Source: Candidatus Limivicinus faecipullorum
GTDB taxonomy: Bacteria > Bacillota > Clostridia > Oscillospirales > Oscillospiraceae
NCBI GenBank assembly: GCA_018711755.1
Contig: DVHY01000166.1
Span: 1 to 10,097, forward strand
Length of the DNA: 10,097 nucleotides
Direction of reading: 5' to 3'
Position numbers and translations under genes: made by a program. The notes under the pieces are model-generated. The model worked only from the letters and a program-made list of their open reading frames with translations, was not told the origin of the DNA and made no database searches. Below, piece by piece: positions 1 to 5,297 of the stretch (its first letter is position 1; the number at the start of each line of letters is the position of its first letter).

Positions 1-120
1 CCCAAAAGACGAAAGCGGTGTCTGAAACAAACAGGGCAAAAGAGTTTCAAAGAGGAACCGCAGGAGTGCTGGAAAGCACCAAAGAGGACGCAACAGGGCT
101 TCCTGAAGGTTCAGACATAG
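1..120 (+). other. Structured A/G-rich segment directly upstream of the tRNA-Pro 3' part; candidate intron end or integrated-element end
   Basis: No convincing gene is seen here. The segment has nested structure around a central hairpin. GTCTGAA (20-26) can pair with TTCAGAC (110-116). Inside that lie two direct repeats, AACAGGGC (30-37 and 92-99) and CAAAGAGGA (48-56 and 80-88). In the middle GTGCT (66-70) pairs with AGCAC (75-79) across a GGAA loop of GNRA type. A/G-rich joiners, a GNRA loop and a long-range closing stem just before an exon are typical of structured RNAs, for example the P9 domain of a group I intron. I could not assign a P7 or the guanosine-binding site, which would lie largely outside the window. 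The repeats could instead be protein-binding sites at the end of an element integrated in the tRNA. The nature of the segment is unresolved. Confidence 0.4.
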
Positions 121-166
121 GTTTGGGACCACGATGCCGGGGGTTCAAGTCCCTCCACTCGGACCA
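121..166 (+). tRNA. tRNA-Pro(UGG), 3' portion only (from anticodon loop to CCA)
   Basis: The anticodon loop TTTGGGA (122-128) carries anticodon TGG (124-126) with T33 and G37. It is followed by the anticodon-stem 3' strand CCACG (129-133), a five-base variable loop (134-138), and a T arm with stem GGGGG (139-143) and CCCTC (151-155, one G-T pair) around the loop TTCAAGT. The acceptor 3' strand CACTCGG (156-162) is followed by discriminator A163 and an encoded CCA (164-166). The implied C1-G72 pair and A73 fit bacterial proline tRNA. The expected 5' strands (CCGAGTG acceptor, CGTGG anticodon stem) are absent immediately upstream: the bases before the loop read ATAGG, matching only the last two. 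The gene is therefore interrupted by an intron whose 5' exon lies left of the window, or it is a 3' fragment left by integration. The tRNA identity is firm; its completeness is unknown. Confidence 0.82.
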
Positions 167-200
167 CGTCGGAGCAAAGTCCGCTTTGCTCCGGCGTTTT
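167..200 (+). terminator. Intrinsic terminator of the tRNA-Pro transcript
   Basis: A 13-pair stem (167-179 with 184-196, including one G-T pair) closes on a TCCG loop and is followed by TTTT at 197-200. It starts right after the CCA, so it ends the tRNA transcript. Confidence 0.85.
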
Positions 201-223
201 CTATTTCACGGGGAATAGAAAAC
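196..223. repeat. Perfect 10-bp AT-rich inverted repeat abutting the tRNA terminator
   Basis: GTTTTCTATT (196-205) is the exact reverse complement of AATAGAAAAC (214-223), with an 8-base loop. The left arm includes the T-tract of the tRNA terminator, so the two hairpins are in tandem and share bases. The role is unknown; it could be a second termination element or a protein-binding site. Confidence 0.6.
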
Positions 224-428
224 ACCATCCGCTCCGCTCCCTTGCTCCTCCTTTCCAAGTCGAAACCCCTTTGTCCGCAAGAGGCGCTCCGCATCCCTAA
301 GGCGGCAAAGGGAAGTCCTTCCGCGCGCATCCAGTCCGCAGAGCCTGGGGACTGGCAAGCGGACTGCCGTTCAAGAGCCTTTTCCTGTGGAAGCCCTTTT
401 GTATCCTGTTTTTATGAGGTAGCGAAAC
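224..428. other. Intergenic leader before the acetyltransferase gene
   Basis: No convincing gene is present. Several imperfect palindromes are visible. CCCTTTG-T-CCGC (267-278) faces GCGGCAAAGGG (302-312). CCAGTCC (331-337) pairs with GGACTGG (349-355), and GTCCGC (334-339) alternatively pairs with GCGGAC (359-364), so the last two are mutually exclusive stems. I see no consensus promoter for the downstream gene and no recognisable riboswitch. Confidence 0.4.
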
Positions 429-1010
429 ATGAGCATTGTGACCGACAGGCTGATCCTGCGTCCATTTCTGGAAACGGACGCGGCGGATGTCTACGAATAC
501 CTGAAAGAGCCCTCCGTGAACTGTTTTGCCTGCATGAGGCTGAACTCCCTTGAAGAGGCCAGGGCGGAGGTGAAAAGGCGCCTGGGCGAGACCGAATACC
601 ATTTTGCCATCGCCTTGAAAGACAGCGGCAAGGTGATAGGTGAGATTGAAGCGTATCCTGAGCCGGGAGATCCCCACGGGAGCGGGGATTCCCCCAGGGA
701 CACCTTCAGCCCCTGCTGGATGCTGAACGAAAACTATCAGGGCAAAGGTTACGCCTTTGAGGCGGCCCGGGCTTTCTTTGACTATCTCTTCTCTCAGAAG
801 GGCGCAAGGCGCATCTACGCCTATACCGAGGACTACAACCTAGCAAGCCAACGCCTGTGCGAAAAACTGGGCATGCGCCGGGAAGGAGTGTTCCTGGAGT
901 TTATCTCCTTCGTGGCCCAGCCCGACGGCAGCCCCAGATATGAAAACACCGTGCAGTATGCCATTCTGAAAAAGGAGTGGGACCGGCAGGGCTCTCCCGG
1001 CCGGATATAG
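429..1010 (+). CDS. GNAT-family N-acetyltransferase (RimJ/RimL type)
   Basis: The 193-residue product has the layout of the Acetyltransf_3 (RimJ/RimL-like) group, cytoplasmic enzymes that move an acetyl group from acetyl-CoA to an amine such as a protein N-terminus or small molecule. The N-terminus TDRLILRPF (residues 5-13) is the typical first strand. The acetyl-CoA-binding motif is QGKGYA (104-109), preceded by WMLNENY. The later motif N137 followed by EKLGM (145-149) is the conserved second half. Length fits the family. The start is supported by GAGG at 416-419, nine bases before the ATG. The gene stands alone, between the tRNA terminator and its own terminator at 1082. The substrate cannot be read from the sequence; an insertion-like stretch rich in G, D and P (residues 78-92) sits before motif A. 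Confidence 0.88.
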   Translation: MSIVTDRLILRPFLETDAADVYEYLKEPSVNCFACMRLNSLEEARAEVKRRLGETEYHFAIALKDSGKVIGEIEAYPEPGDPHGSGDSPRDTFSPCWMLNENYQGKGYAFEAARAFFDYLFSQKGARRIYAYTEDYNLASQRLCEKLGMRREGVFLEFISFVAQPDGSPRYENTVQYAILKKEWDRQGSPGRI

Positions 1011-1081
1011 GTCCCGGCATTGGTCAGCCCGGGACGCCCCGCCTCCTATATCCCCGTCTTATATAGCGCCCCTCAGCGCAG

Positions 1082-1119
1082 ACAGCCCCCTCTGGAAATC
1101 AGAGAGGGCTGTTCTTTTT
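1082..1119 (+). terminator. Intrinsic terminator after the acetyltransferase gene
   Basis: A 13-position stem (1082-1094 with 1100-1112, one C-A mismatch) has a GAAAT loop and runs into a T-rich tail (1112-1119). The other strand has no T-tract after the stem, so it should not stop leftward transcription from the Crp-like gene. An extra GC-rich inverted repeat (GTCCCGG 1011-1017 with CCGGGAC 1029-1035), without a T-tract, precedes it. Confidence 0.82.
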
Positions 1120-1182
1120 ATGCAGCGGGTCCAAACCCCGGAATCCCGGGCCCGTCCCGGTCTCTGCCTGTCGGCCCGGAGC

Positions 1183-1800
1183 TCAGTCCCTAAGCCGATA
1201 GCGGCCCCGGCCCGTTTTGATGATCCTCCCCTCCTCGCAGAGCTTCTTCAAGACCCGCTGGAGCTGACGGCGGCTGCAATGGAGGGGCTGGAGGGTCTGG
1301 TTCACCGAGCGTATCTCATGGTCCGGCTGGACTCTGCTCAGGAAAAACAGCAGCTTCTCCTCCAGTGTTTGGGCGGCAGCTGTTATCATGGCGGAGAGGG
1401 ACAGTTTTCCCGCCAGCTGCCTGAGCACAAAGCGCAGGAAAACCGGGTCGTTTTCCAGACAGCCCAGGTTCTCCCGAAAGGGCAGGGCAAGGCAGAGCAC
1501 CGTCTCTCCCGCCTCGATATAGAACGACTGGTTGCCCGCTCCGCTGAATTCCATATCCCCCAGCAGCGTCCCCGCCGCCGCCTCCGAGATGTAGCGGATG
1601 GAACCGTCCTCGGTGAGATTGTAGATGGACACGCTGCCCTTTACAATGATATAAAACCGGCTGAGAGGCTGTAGAGGGTCGTTTATCAGCTCCCCCTTTT
1701 CAAATTCCACCAGCTTCATCACAGGTGGCCTCCGGCTGAAATGCTCCCGCTGCCGGGCAAAGAAGCCTTCCAGGCTGCTTTTGTCCGCTATTTCTCTCAT
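1183..1800 (-). CDS. Crp/Fnr-family transcriptional regulator
   Basis: The 205-residue protein has an N-terminal cyclic-nucleotide-binding-type beta barrel (about residues 28-110, with GELI, FYIIVKGSVSIYNL and GTLLGDMEF), a dimer helix (about 113-155) and a C-terminal winged helix whose recognition helix is CSRRQLQRVL (175-184). The arginines matching R180 and R185 of E. coli CRP are kept, while the E181 position is R. The phosphate-binding cassette is degraded: the CRP E72 and R82 positions read D82 and Q91, so cAMP is an unlikely ligand. The start is set at the ATG at 1800, with AGAGG eight bases upstream; a GTG at 1809 lies within that ribosome binding site and is rejected. It is divergent from the MATE gene and likely controls it and itself through the palindrome at 1826-1843. 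The signal sensed is unknown. Confidence 0.88.
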   Translation of the reverse strand: MREIADKSSLEGFFARQREHFSRRPPVMKLVEFEKGELINDPLQPLSRFYIIVKGSVSIYNLTEDGSIRYISEAAAGTLLGDMEFSGAGNQSFYIEAGETVLCLALPFRENLGCLENDPVFLRFVLRQLAGKLSLSAMITAAAQTLEEKLLFFLSRVQPDHEIRSVNQTLQPLHCSRRQLQRVLKKLCEEGRIIKTGRGRYRLRD

Positions 1801-1824
1801 ATGCCGCACCTCTTTTCTTTTTCT

Positions 1825-1853
1825 ATTGTGCCATATGTCACAAACAGATGCAA
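1825..1853 (-). promoter_or_regulatory. Predicted promoter of the Crp-like regulator gene
   Basis: On the minus strand TTGCAT (1853-1848) and CACAAT (1830-1825) are 17 bases apart. The -10 box is weak (4 of 6). The CRP-type palindrome covers the -10 box and part of the spacer, a position that would favour autorepression. Confidence 0.45.
1826..1843. promoter_or_regulatory. CRP/FNR-type operator between the divergent genes
   Basis: TTGTGCCATATGTCACAA is an 18-base palindrome with only one mismatched symmetric pair. Its core TGTGC-N6-TCACA differs at one position from the CRP consensus TGTGA-N6-TCACA. Its centre lies 41.5 bases upstream of the transcription start predicted from TATAAT at 1864-1869, the standard class II activator position. 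The neighbouring Crp-like protein, which keeps the two key arginines of the recognition helix, is the obvious candidate to bind it. Confidence 0.75.
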
Positions 1854-1863
1854 GAGGAATACG

Positions 1864-1876
1864 TATAATAGCCCTT
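1864..1876 (+). promoter_or_regulatory. Promoter -10 region of the MATE gene (activator-dependent type)
   Basis: A perfect TATAAT (1864-1869) predicts a start near 1876 and a 17-base leader before the ATG. The bases at the -35 position (CAAACA, 1841-1846) do not resemble TTGACA and overlap the operator, which suggests that an activator replaces the -35 contact. Confidence 0.7.
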
Positions 1877-1892
1877 CGTGGAGGTAAGAAAT

Positions 1893-3239
1893 ATGGATAC
1901 TTTTTTTGATACAGAGCATTTATACCGCAGTTATTTCAAGATGGCTTTCCCCGTAGTGCTGGGGCTTGTGGTGACGCTGGTCTACAATCTGGCGGACACC
2001 TTTTTCATTGCCCGGACCAATGACACGGACCTTATCGCCGGGGTGTCCCTCTGCGCGCCGGTGTTCACCGCCCTGATGGCCTTCGGAAACATCTACGGCC
2101 AGGGTGGCAGTTCCCTGATATCCCGGCTGCTGGGCCGCCAGGACGGGGAGAGCGTGAGGCGTGTCAGCTCCTTCTGCTTTTACATTGCCCTGGCAACCGG
2201 CCTTGTGCTGGCGGTGCTCATGACGGCCTTCAACCGTCCGCTGCTGCTTTTGCTGAGGGCTGACGAAGACACGCTGCCCCACGCCTTCCAGTATTACATC
2301 GTGCTGGCTGTCTGCGCCCCCATCATGGTGCTCAGCTTCATCCACTCCAGCCTGGTCCGCTGCGAGGGCATGTCCACCGAGTCCATGTTCGGCACCGTCC
2401 TGGGTGCGGTCATCAACATCATCCTGGACCCCATCCTCATCTCGGCGGCGGGCATGGGGGCCATGGGCGCCGCCGTGGCGACGGTGATAGGCTATTTTTG
2501 CAGCGTGCTGTATTTTCTCCGGCTGCTGCGCAAAAAGAGCCGCTGCCTATCGGTCCGGCCGTCTTTGTGCCGTGTCAGCGGCGGGGAGCTGCGGCAGATA
2601 TTGGGCGTGGGCGTGACGGCGGCGCTGAGCAATCTCATGCAGAGCCTGTGCGTCATCGTTCTCAACCAGTTCCTTCTGCCCTACGGCAACGACAAGATCG
2701 CCGCCATGGGCATAGTGCTGAAAATCAATATGATCGCCCAGCTGGTGCTCACCGGTTTTGCCTTCGGCGGCGTGCCTCTCTTCGGCTACCTGTACGGGGC
2801 CCGGCTGCGGGATGAGATGGGTAAGCTGGTCCGATTCTGCCTCGCATTCATCTCCGCCCTCTCCCTTGTGCTGACGGCCCTGCTGTGCCTGTTTGCCTCT
2901 CCGCTCATGGGCGCCTTTGTGGAGGACCCCGCCATGATCGCAACGGGTGCGGAAATGCTCCGCTGGCAGGCGGCCTCCACGGTGTTTGCGGGCATAGTGC
3001 TGCTGCTTACGGTGCTGTTCCAGGCCATGGGGAAAGTGGGCGCTGCCTTCGTTTTGTCCGTCAGCCGCCAGGGCCTGGTCTTCGTGGCGGCGCTGCTGGT
3101 CTGCGTAAAGCTCTTCGCCTACGACGGCGTGCTGATGGGCCAGGCAGCGGCCGACGTGCTCAGCGCCCTCATAGCCCTGGGCCTGCTGGCCTGCTGCAAT
3201 CCCATGGGGCGAAATTCCCCGGGAAAGCCGGAGCTGTAA
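1893..3239 (+). CDS. MATE-family multidrug/sodium efflux transporter
   Basis: The 448-residue protein has about twelve hydrophobic segments in two homologous halves, the standard size and layout of MATE (NorM/MepA-like) exporters, which couple efflux of cationic drugs or metabolites to Na+ or H+ entry. Typical sequence in the first helices includes PVVLGLVVTLVYNLADTFFIA (split here as PVVLGL and YNLADTFFIA), then the GNIYGQGGSSLISRLLG loop and EGMSTESM with VINIILDPILI later in the first half. The second half repeats the pattern, with NDKIAAMGIVLKI and FGGVPLFGYLYGARL. GGAGG at 1880-1884, eight bases before the ATG at 1893, sets the start; an in-frame GTG at 1878 overlaps that site and is rejected. 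It is divergent from, and probably activated by, the Crp-like regulator. The substrate is unknown. Confidence 0.93.
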   Translation: MDTFFDTEHLYRSYFKMAFPVVLGLVVTLVYNLADTFFIARTNDTDLIAGVSLCAPVFTALMAFGNIYGQGGSSLISRLLGRQDGESVRRVSSFCFYIALATGLVLAVLMTAFNRPLLLLLRADEDTLPHAFQYYIVLAVCAPIMVLSFIHSSLVRCEGMSTESMFGTVLGAVINIILDPILISAAGMGAMGAAVATVIGYFCSVLYFLRLLRKKSRCLSVRPSLCRVSGGELRQILGVGVTAALSNLMQSLCVIVLNQFLLPYGNDKIAAMGIVLKINMIAQLVLTGFAFGGVPLFGYLYGARLRDEMGKLVRFCLAFISALSLVLTALLCLFASPLMGAFVEDPAMIATGAEMLRWQAASTVFAGIVLLLTVLFQAMGKVGAAFVLSVSRQGLVFVAALLVCVKLFAYDGVLMGQAAADVLSALIALGLLACCNPMGRNSPGKPEL

Positions 3240-3275
3240 GTTGGTTCTCCCATGCGGCAATATATATCACAGCAA

Positions 3276-3317
3276 AGACGGAGAGGTCAGTACCGGCCTC
3301 TCCGTCTCCGTATTTTT
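3276..3317 (+). terminator. Intrinsic terminator after the MATE gene
   Basis: An 11-bp perfect stem (AGACGGAGAGG 3276-3286 with CCTCTCCGTCT 3297-3307) has a 10-base loop and is followed, after five bases, by TTTTT (3313-3317). On the other strand only TTTGC follows, so it would be a weak stop for the holin transcript. Confidence 0.75.
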
Positions 3318-3370
3318 CTGTATTCCCGCGCCATGGAAAGGCCTCTATAACACCCCCGGTCCCGCTTTGT

Positions 3371-3574
3371 TTATTTGTCTCTGTTGTTATAGGCAGCTGT
3401 AGATACGCCCAGCAGAGTTCCCAGCATGGCGCAGAGGATGTTGGCCGTTATGCTTATCTTTTCCGGCTCCGGCAGGCCCCACACTGGAGCCAGGCCCACA
3501 TAGGCGGTGGCCAGAGCCGGAATGGCTATCATGACTATCTTAAGGCTTGTATAGACTTTGTCCGGCAGCTTCAT
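3371..3574 (-). CDS. Phage-type holin (r1t/Dp-1-like), solitary
   Basis: The 67-residue protein begins MKLPDKVYTSLKIVMIAIPA, has two hydrophobic segments (about residues 11-31 and 42-58) separated by a WGLPEPEKI turn, and ends GTLLGVSTAAYNNRDK. This pattern fits the r1t/Dp-1 class of phage holins, small membrane proteins that make lesions letting an endolysin reach the cell wall. AAGGAG six bases before the ATG is an excellent ribosome binding site, so the gene looks functional. A TATAAT-like box on the minus strand (3655-3650) lies about 75 bases upstream but lacks a clear -35. There is no endolysin or other phage gene beside it; neighbours are a MATE and an AGCS transporter. It may be a prophage remnant or a domesticated holin involved in export or programmed lysis. 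The family assignment is from memory of the pattern. Confidence 0.75.
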   Translation of the reverse strand: MKLPDKVYTSLKIVMIAIPALATAYVGLAPVWGLPEPEKISITANILCAMLGTLLGVSTAAYNNRDK

Positions 3575-3744
3575 TCTATTCTCCTTTCACCTGAAGTGAG
3601 GGCACACGGCCGGTGCCGGAGCTTTGCCCCGTCACGGCTGCACCAGTCCATTATATGCCCTCCGTTGTCCCGGCGCTCTCGGCAGGGCCGCCGGGGCGGC
3701 CGGCCTCTTTATCCGGGCCTCCGCCTGTTTTCCGGGGCTCACTC

Positions 3745-3773
3745 TTGCATATGTGGCAGCGATTGGGTATAAT
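3745..3773 (+). promoter_or_regulatory. Sigma-A-type promoter of the AGCS symporter gene
   Basis: TTGCAT (3745-3750) and a perfect TATAAT (3768-3773) are 17 bases apart. The predicted start is near 3780, giving a 27-base leader with no room for a riboswitch. Just upstream is a GC-rich hairpin (GGCCGC 3686-3691 with GCGGCC 3696-3701) of unknown role. Confidence 0.82.
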
Positions 3774-3806
3774 GGTTCAGATTTTAACGGTCGGGAGAGA
3801 AGAAGT

Positions 3807-5225
3807 ATGCAGACGTTTTCTGATTTTATCAGCAGCCTTATCAATGGGGTGAGCGGATTTTTGTACGACCCCTGGGTCCCCCTGTTCCTGATAGCGGCGG
3901 GCCTCTACTTTACGGTCAGGACCGGCTTTATTCAGCTGCGTCTTTTTGGGGAGTCTCTGCGGGTGGTCTCGGAGAAGCCCAGTGACAGCAGCAGCGTATC
4001 CTCCTTTGGGGCCCTCATGGTCTCCACCGCCTCCCGTGTAGGCACCGGCAACATCGTGGGGGTATCCTCCGCCATATGCCTGGGCGGCTACGGAGCAGTG
4101 TTCTGGATGTGGGTGACGGCGCTGCTGGGCGGGGCCTCCGCCTATATAGAATCCACCCTGGCCCAGATATACAAGAAGCGGGACGGGAAGGGCGGCAGCT
4201 ACGGCGGCCCCTCCTATTACATAGAGGCGGGGCTGGGCCAGCGTTGGCTGGGCATCGTCTTTGCCCTGGTGCTCATCTTCACCTATGCCCTGGGCTATAA
4301 TATGCTGGCCGCCTACAATCTCCAGTCCACCTTTTCCGGCTACAGCTTTTACGGCCGGCACACCCCCCTGCTGCTGGGCGGCATACTGGCCCTGCTCTTT
4401 CTCCTGTGCATATTCGGCGGCGCAAAACGCCTGAGCAATGTTACGGCAGTGCTGGTGCCGCTCATGGGCCTCATCTACATTTTTGTCGCCCTGGTGGTCA
4501 TCGTTATAAACATTGAAAACATCCCCGGGGTCTTTTCAAACATCTTTGCCGGGGCCTTTGACTTCCGGGCCATCTTTGGCGGCTTTGCGGGCTCGGCCAT
4601 GATGCAGGGCATGAAGCGTGGGCTCTACTCCAATGAGGCGGGCATGGGCTCGGCCCCCAACGCCGCCGCCACCGCCGACGTGTCCCACCCGGTAAAGCAG
4701 GGCCTGGTGCAGATGCTCTCCGTCTTTATCGACACTCTGCTCATATGCACCGCCACCGCCCTGATGTGTCTGTCCAGCGGCATCGTGCCGGAGGCAAGTC
4801 TGGAGGGCGCGCCCTATGTGCAGCAGTCCATGGCCCTGTCCCTGGGCTCCTTCGGCCCGGTGTTCATCACCATATCCATGTGCCTGTTCGCCTTCACCAC
4901 TCTCATAGGCAATTACTATTACTGCGAGGGCTGCATCAAATATATTTTCAGGCGCAGCCCCTCCCCCGCTTTCATGCAGCTCTTCCGCCTCATAGCCACG
5001 GTGGTGGTGTTCCTGGGAGCTCTGCTCAACGCAAAGCTGGCCTGGGACACCGCAGACCTGTTCCAGGCGATAATGGTCATCATAAACATCCCCGTGATAG
5101 TCATACTGGCAAAGCCCGCCCTGGCGGCCCTGGCCGACTACAAAGCCCAGCGCAGGGAGAACAGGGACCCGATCTTCAAAGCCTCCTCCATCGGCCTGAA
5201 AGAAAAAACCGACTTCTGGAACTGA
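3807..5225 (+). CDS. Sodium:alanine/glycine symporter, AGCS family
   Basis: This 472-residue integral membrane protein is of the AGCS family, which imports alanine or glycine with Na+ (some use H+). The family signature GGYGAVFWMWVTALLG is at residues 93-108, preceded by VGTGNIVGV (78-86). A second hallmark, NEAGMGSAPNAAATADVSHP, lies around residues 276-295, followed by the FIDTLLICT helix. About eleven hydrophobic segments and the length match the family. The frame is open further upstream, but the ATG at 3807 is chosen because it follows GGGAG (3793-3797) and a promoter ending at 3773, and because the family starts with this kind of N-terminus. It is a single-gene unit ended by the terminator at 5246. 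The exact amino acid cannot be told. Confidence 0.94.
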   Translation: MQTFSDFISSLINGVSGFLYDPWVPLFLIAAGLYFTVRTGFIQLRLFGESLRVVSEKPSDSSSVSSFGALMVSTASRVGTGNIVGVSSAICLGGYGAVFWMWVTALLGGASAYIESTLAQIYKKRDGKGGSYGGPSYYIEAGLGQRWLGIVFALVLIFTYALGYNMLAAYNLQSTFSGYSFYGRHTPLLLGGILALLFLLCIFGGAKRLSNVTAVLVPLMGLIYIFVALVVIVINIENIPGVFSNIFAGAFDFRAIFGGFAGSAMMQGMKRGLYSNEAGMGSAPNAAATADVSHPVKQGLVQMLSVFIDTLLICTATALMCLSSGIVPEASLEGAPYVQQSMALSLGSFGPVFITISMCLFAFTTLIGNYYYCEGCIKYIFRRSPSPAFMQLFRLIATVVVFLGALLNAKLAWDTADLFQAIMVIINIPVIVILAKPALAALADYKAQRRENRDPIFKASSIGLKEKTDFWN

Positions 5226-5245
5226 ATGATTCTTTCCACATGGAT

Positions 5246-5279
5246 AAAAAAGTACAGGGCTCCGGCCCTGTACTTTTTT
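5246..5279. terminator. Bidirectional intrinsic terminator between convergent genes
   Basis: A perfect 15-bp stem (5246-5260 with 5265-5279) closes on a TCCG loop. Six A at the left foot and six T at the right foot give a T-tract on both strands. It serves the symporter gene rightward and the secreted-protein gene leftward. Confidence 0.92.
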
Positions 5280-5297
5280 ATATCGTCTTTGTATTTT

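Noticed and set aside
1..120. Group II intron 3' end
   Set aside because: No 34-base domain V with its catalytic triad and no bulged-A domain VI are visible before the exon.
1..166. tmRNA (ssrA) 3' end
   Set aside because: The T arm plus encoded CCA first suggested it, but the acceptor lacks the U70 needed for the G3-U70 alanine identity, and a proline anticodon loop sits at exactly the right tRNA position.
134..553. Open frame on the plus strand running from the tRNA into the acetyltransferase
   Set aside because: It overlaps the tRNA and its terminator and enters the acetyltransferase gene in another frame; there is no start signal and the composition is not protein-like.
1120..1674. 184-residue plus-strand frame opposite the Crp-like gene
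   Set aside because: It starts inside the terminator tail and is antisense to a clear Crp/Fnr family gene; there is no family resemblance.
2547..3260. 237-residue minus-strand frame opposite the MATE gene
   Set aside because: Its composition is rich in H, Q, G and R, typical of an antisense shadow of a GC-rich membrane-protein gene, and it has no ribosome binding site.
3624..3806. N-terminal extension of the AGCS symporter
   Set aside because: The frame is open, but it contains the promoter at 3745-3773, and the ATG at 3807 has a ribosome binding site and the family-typical start.
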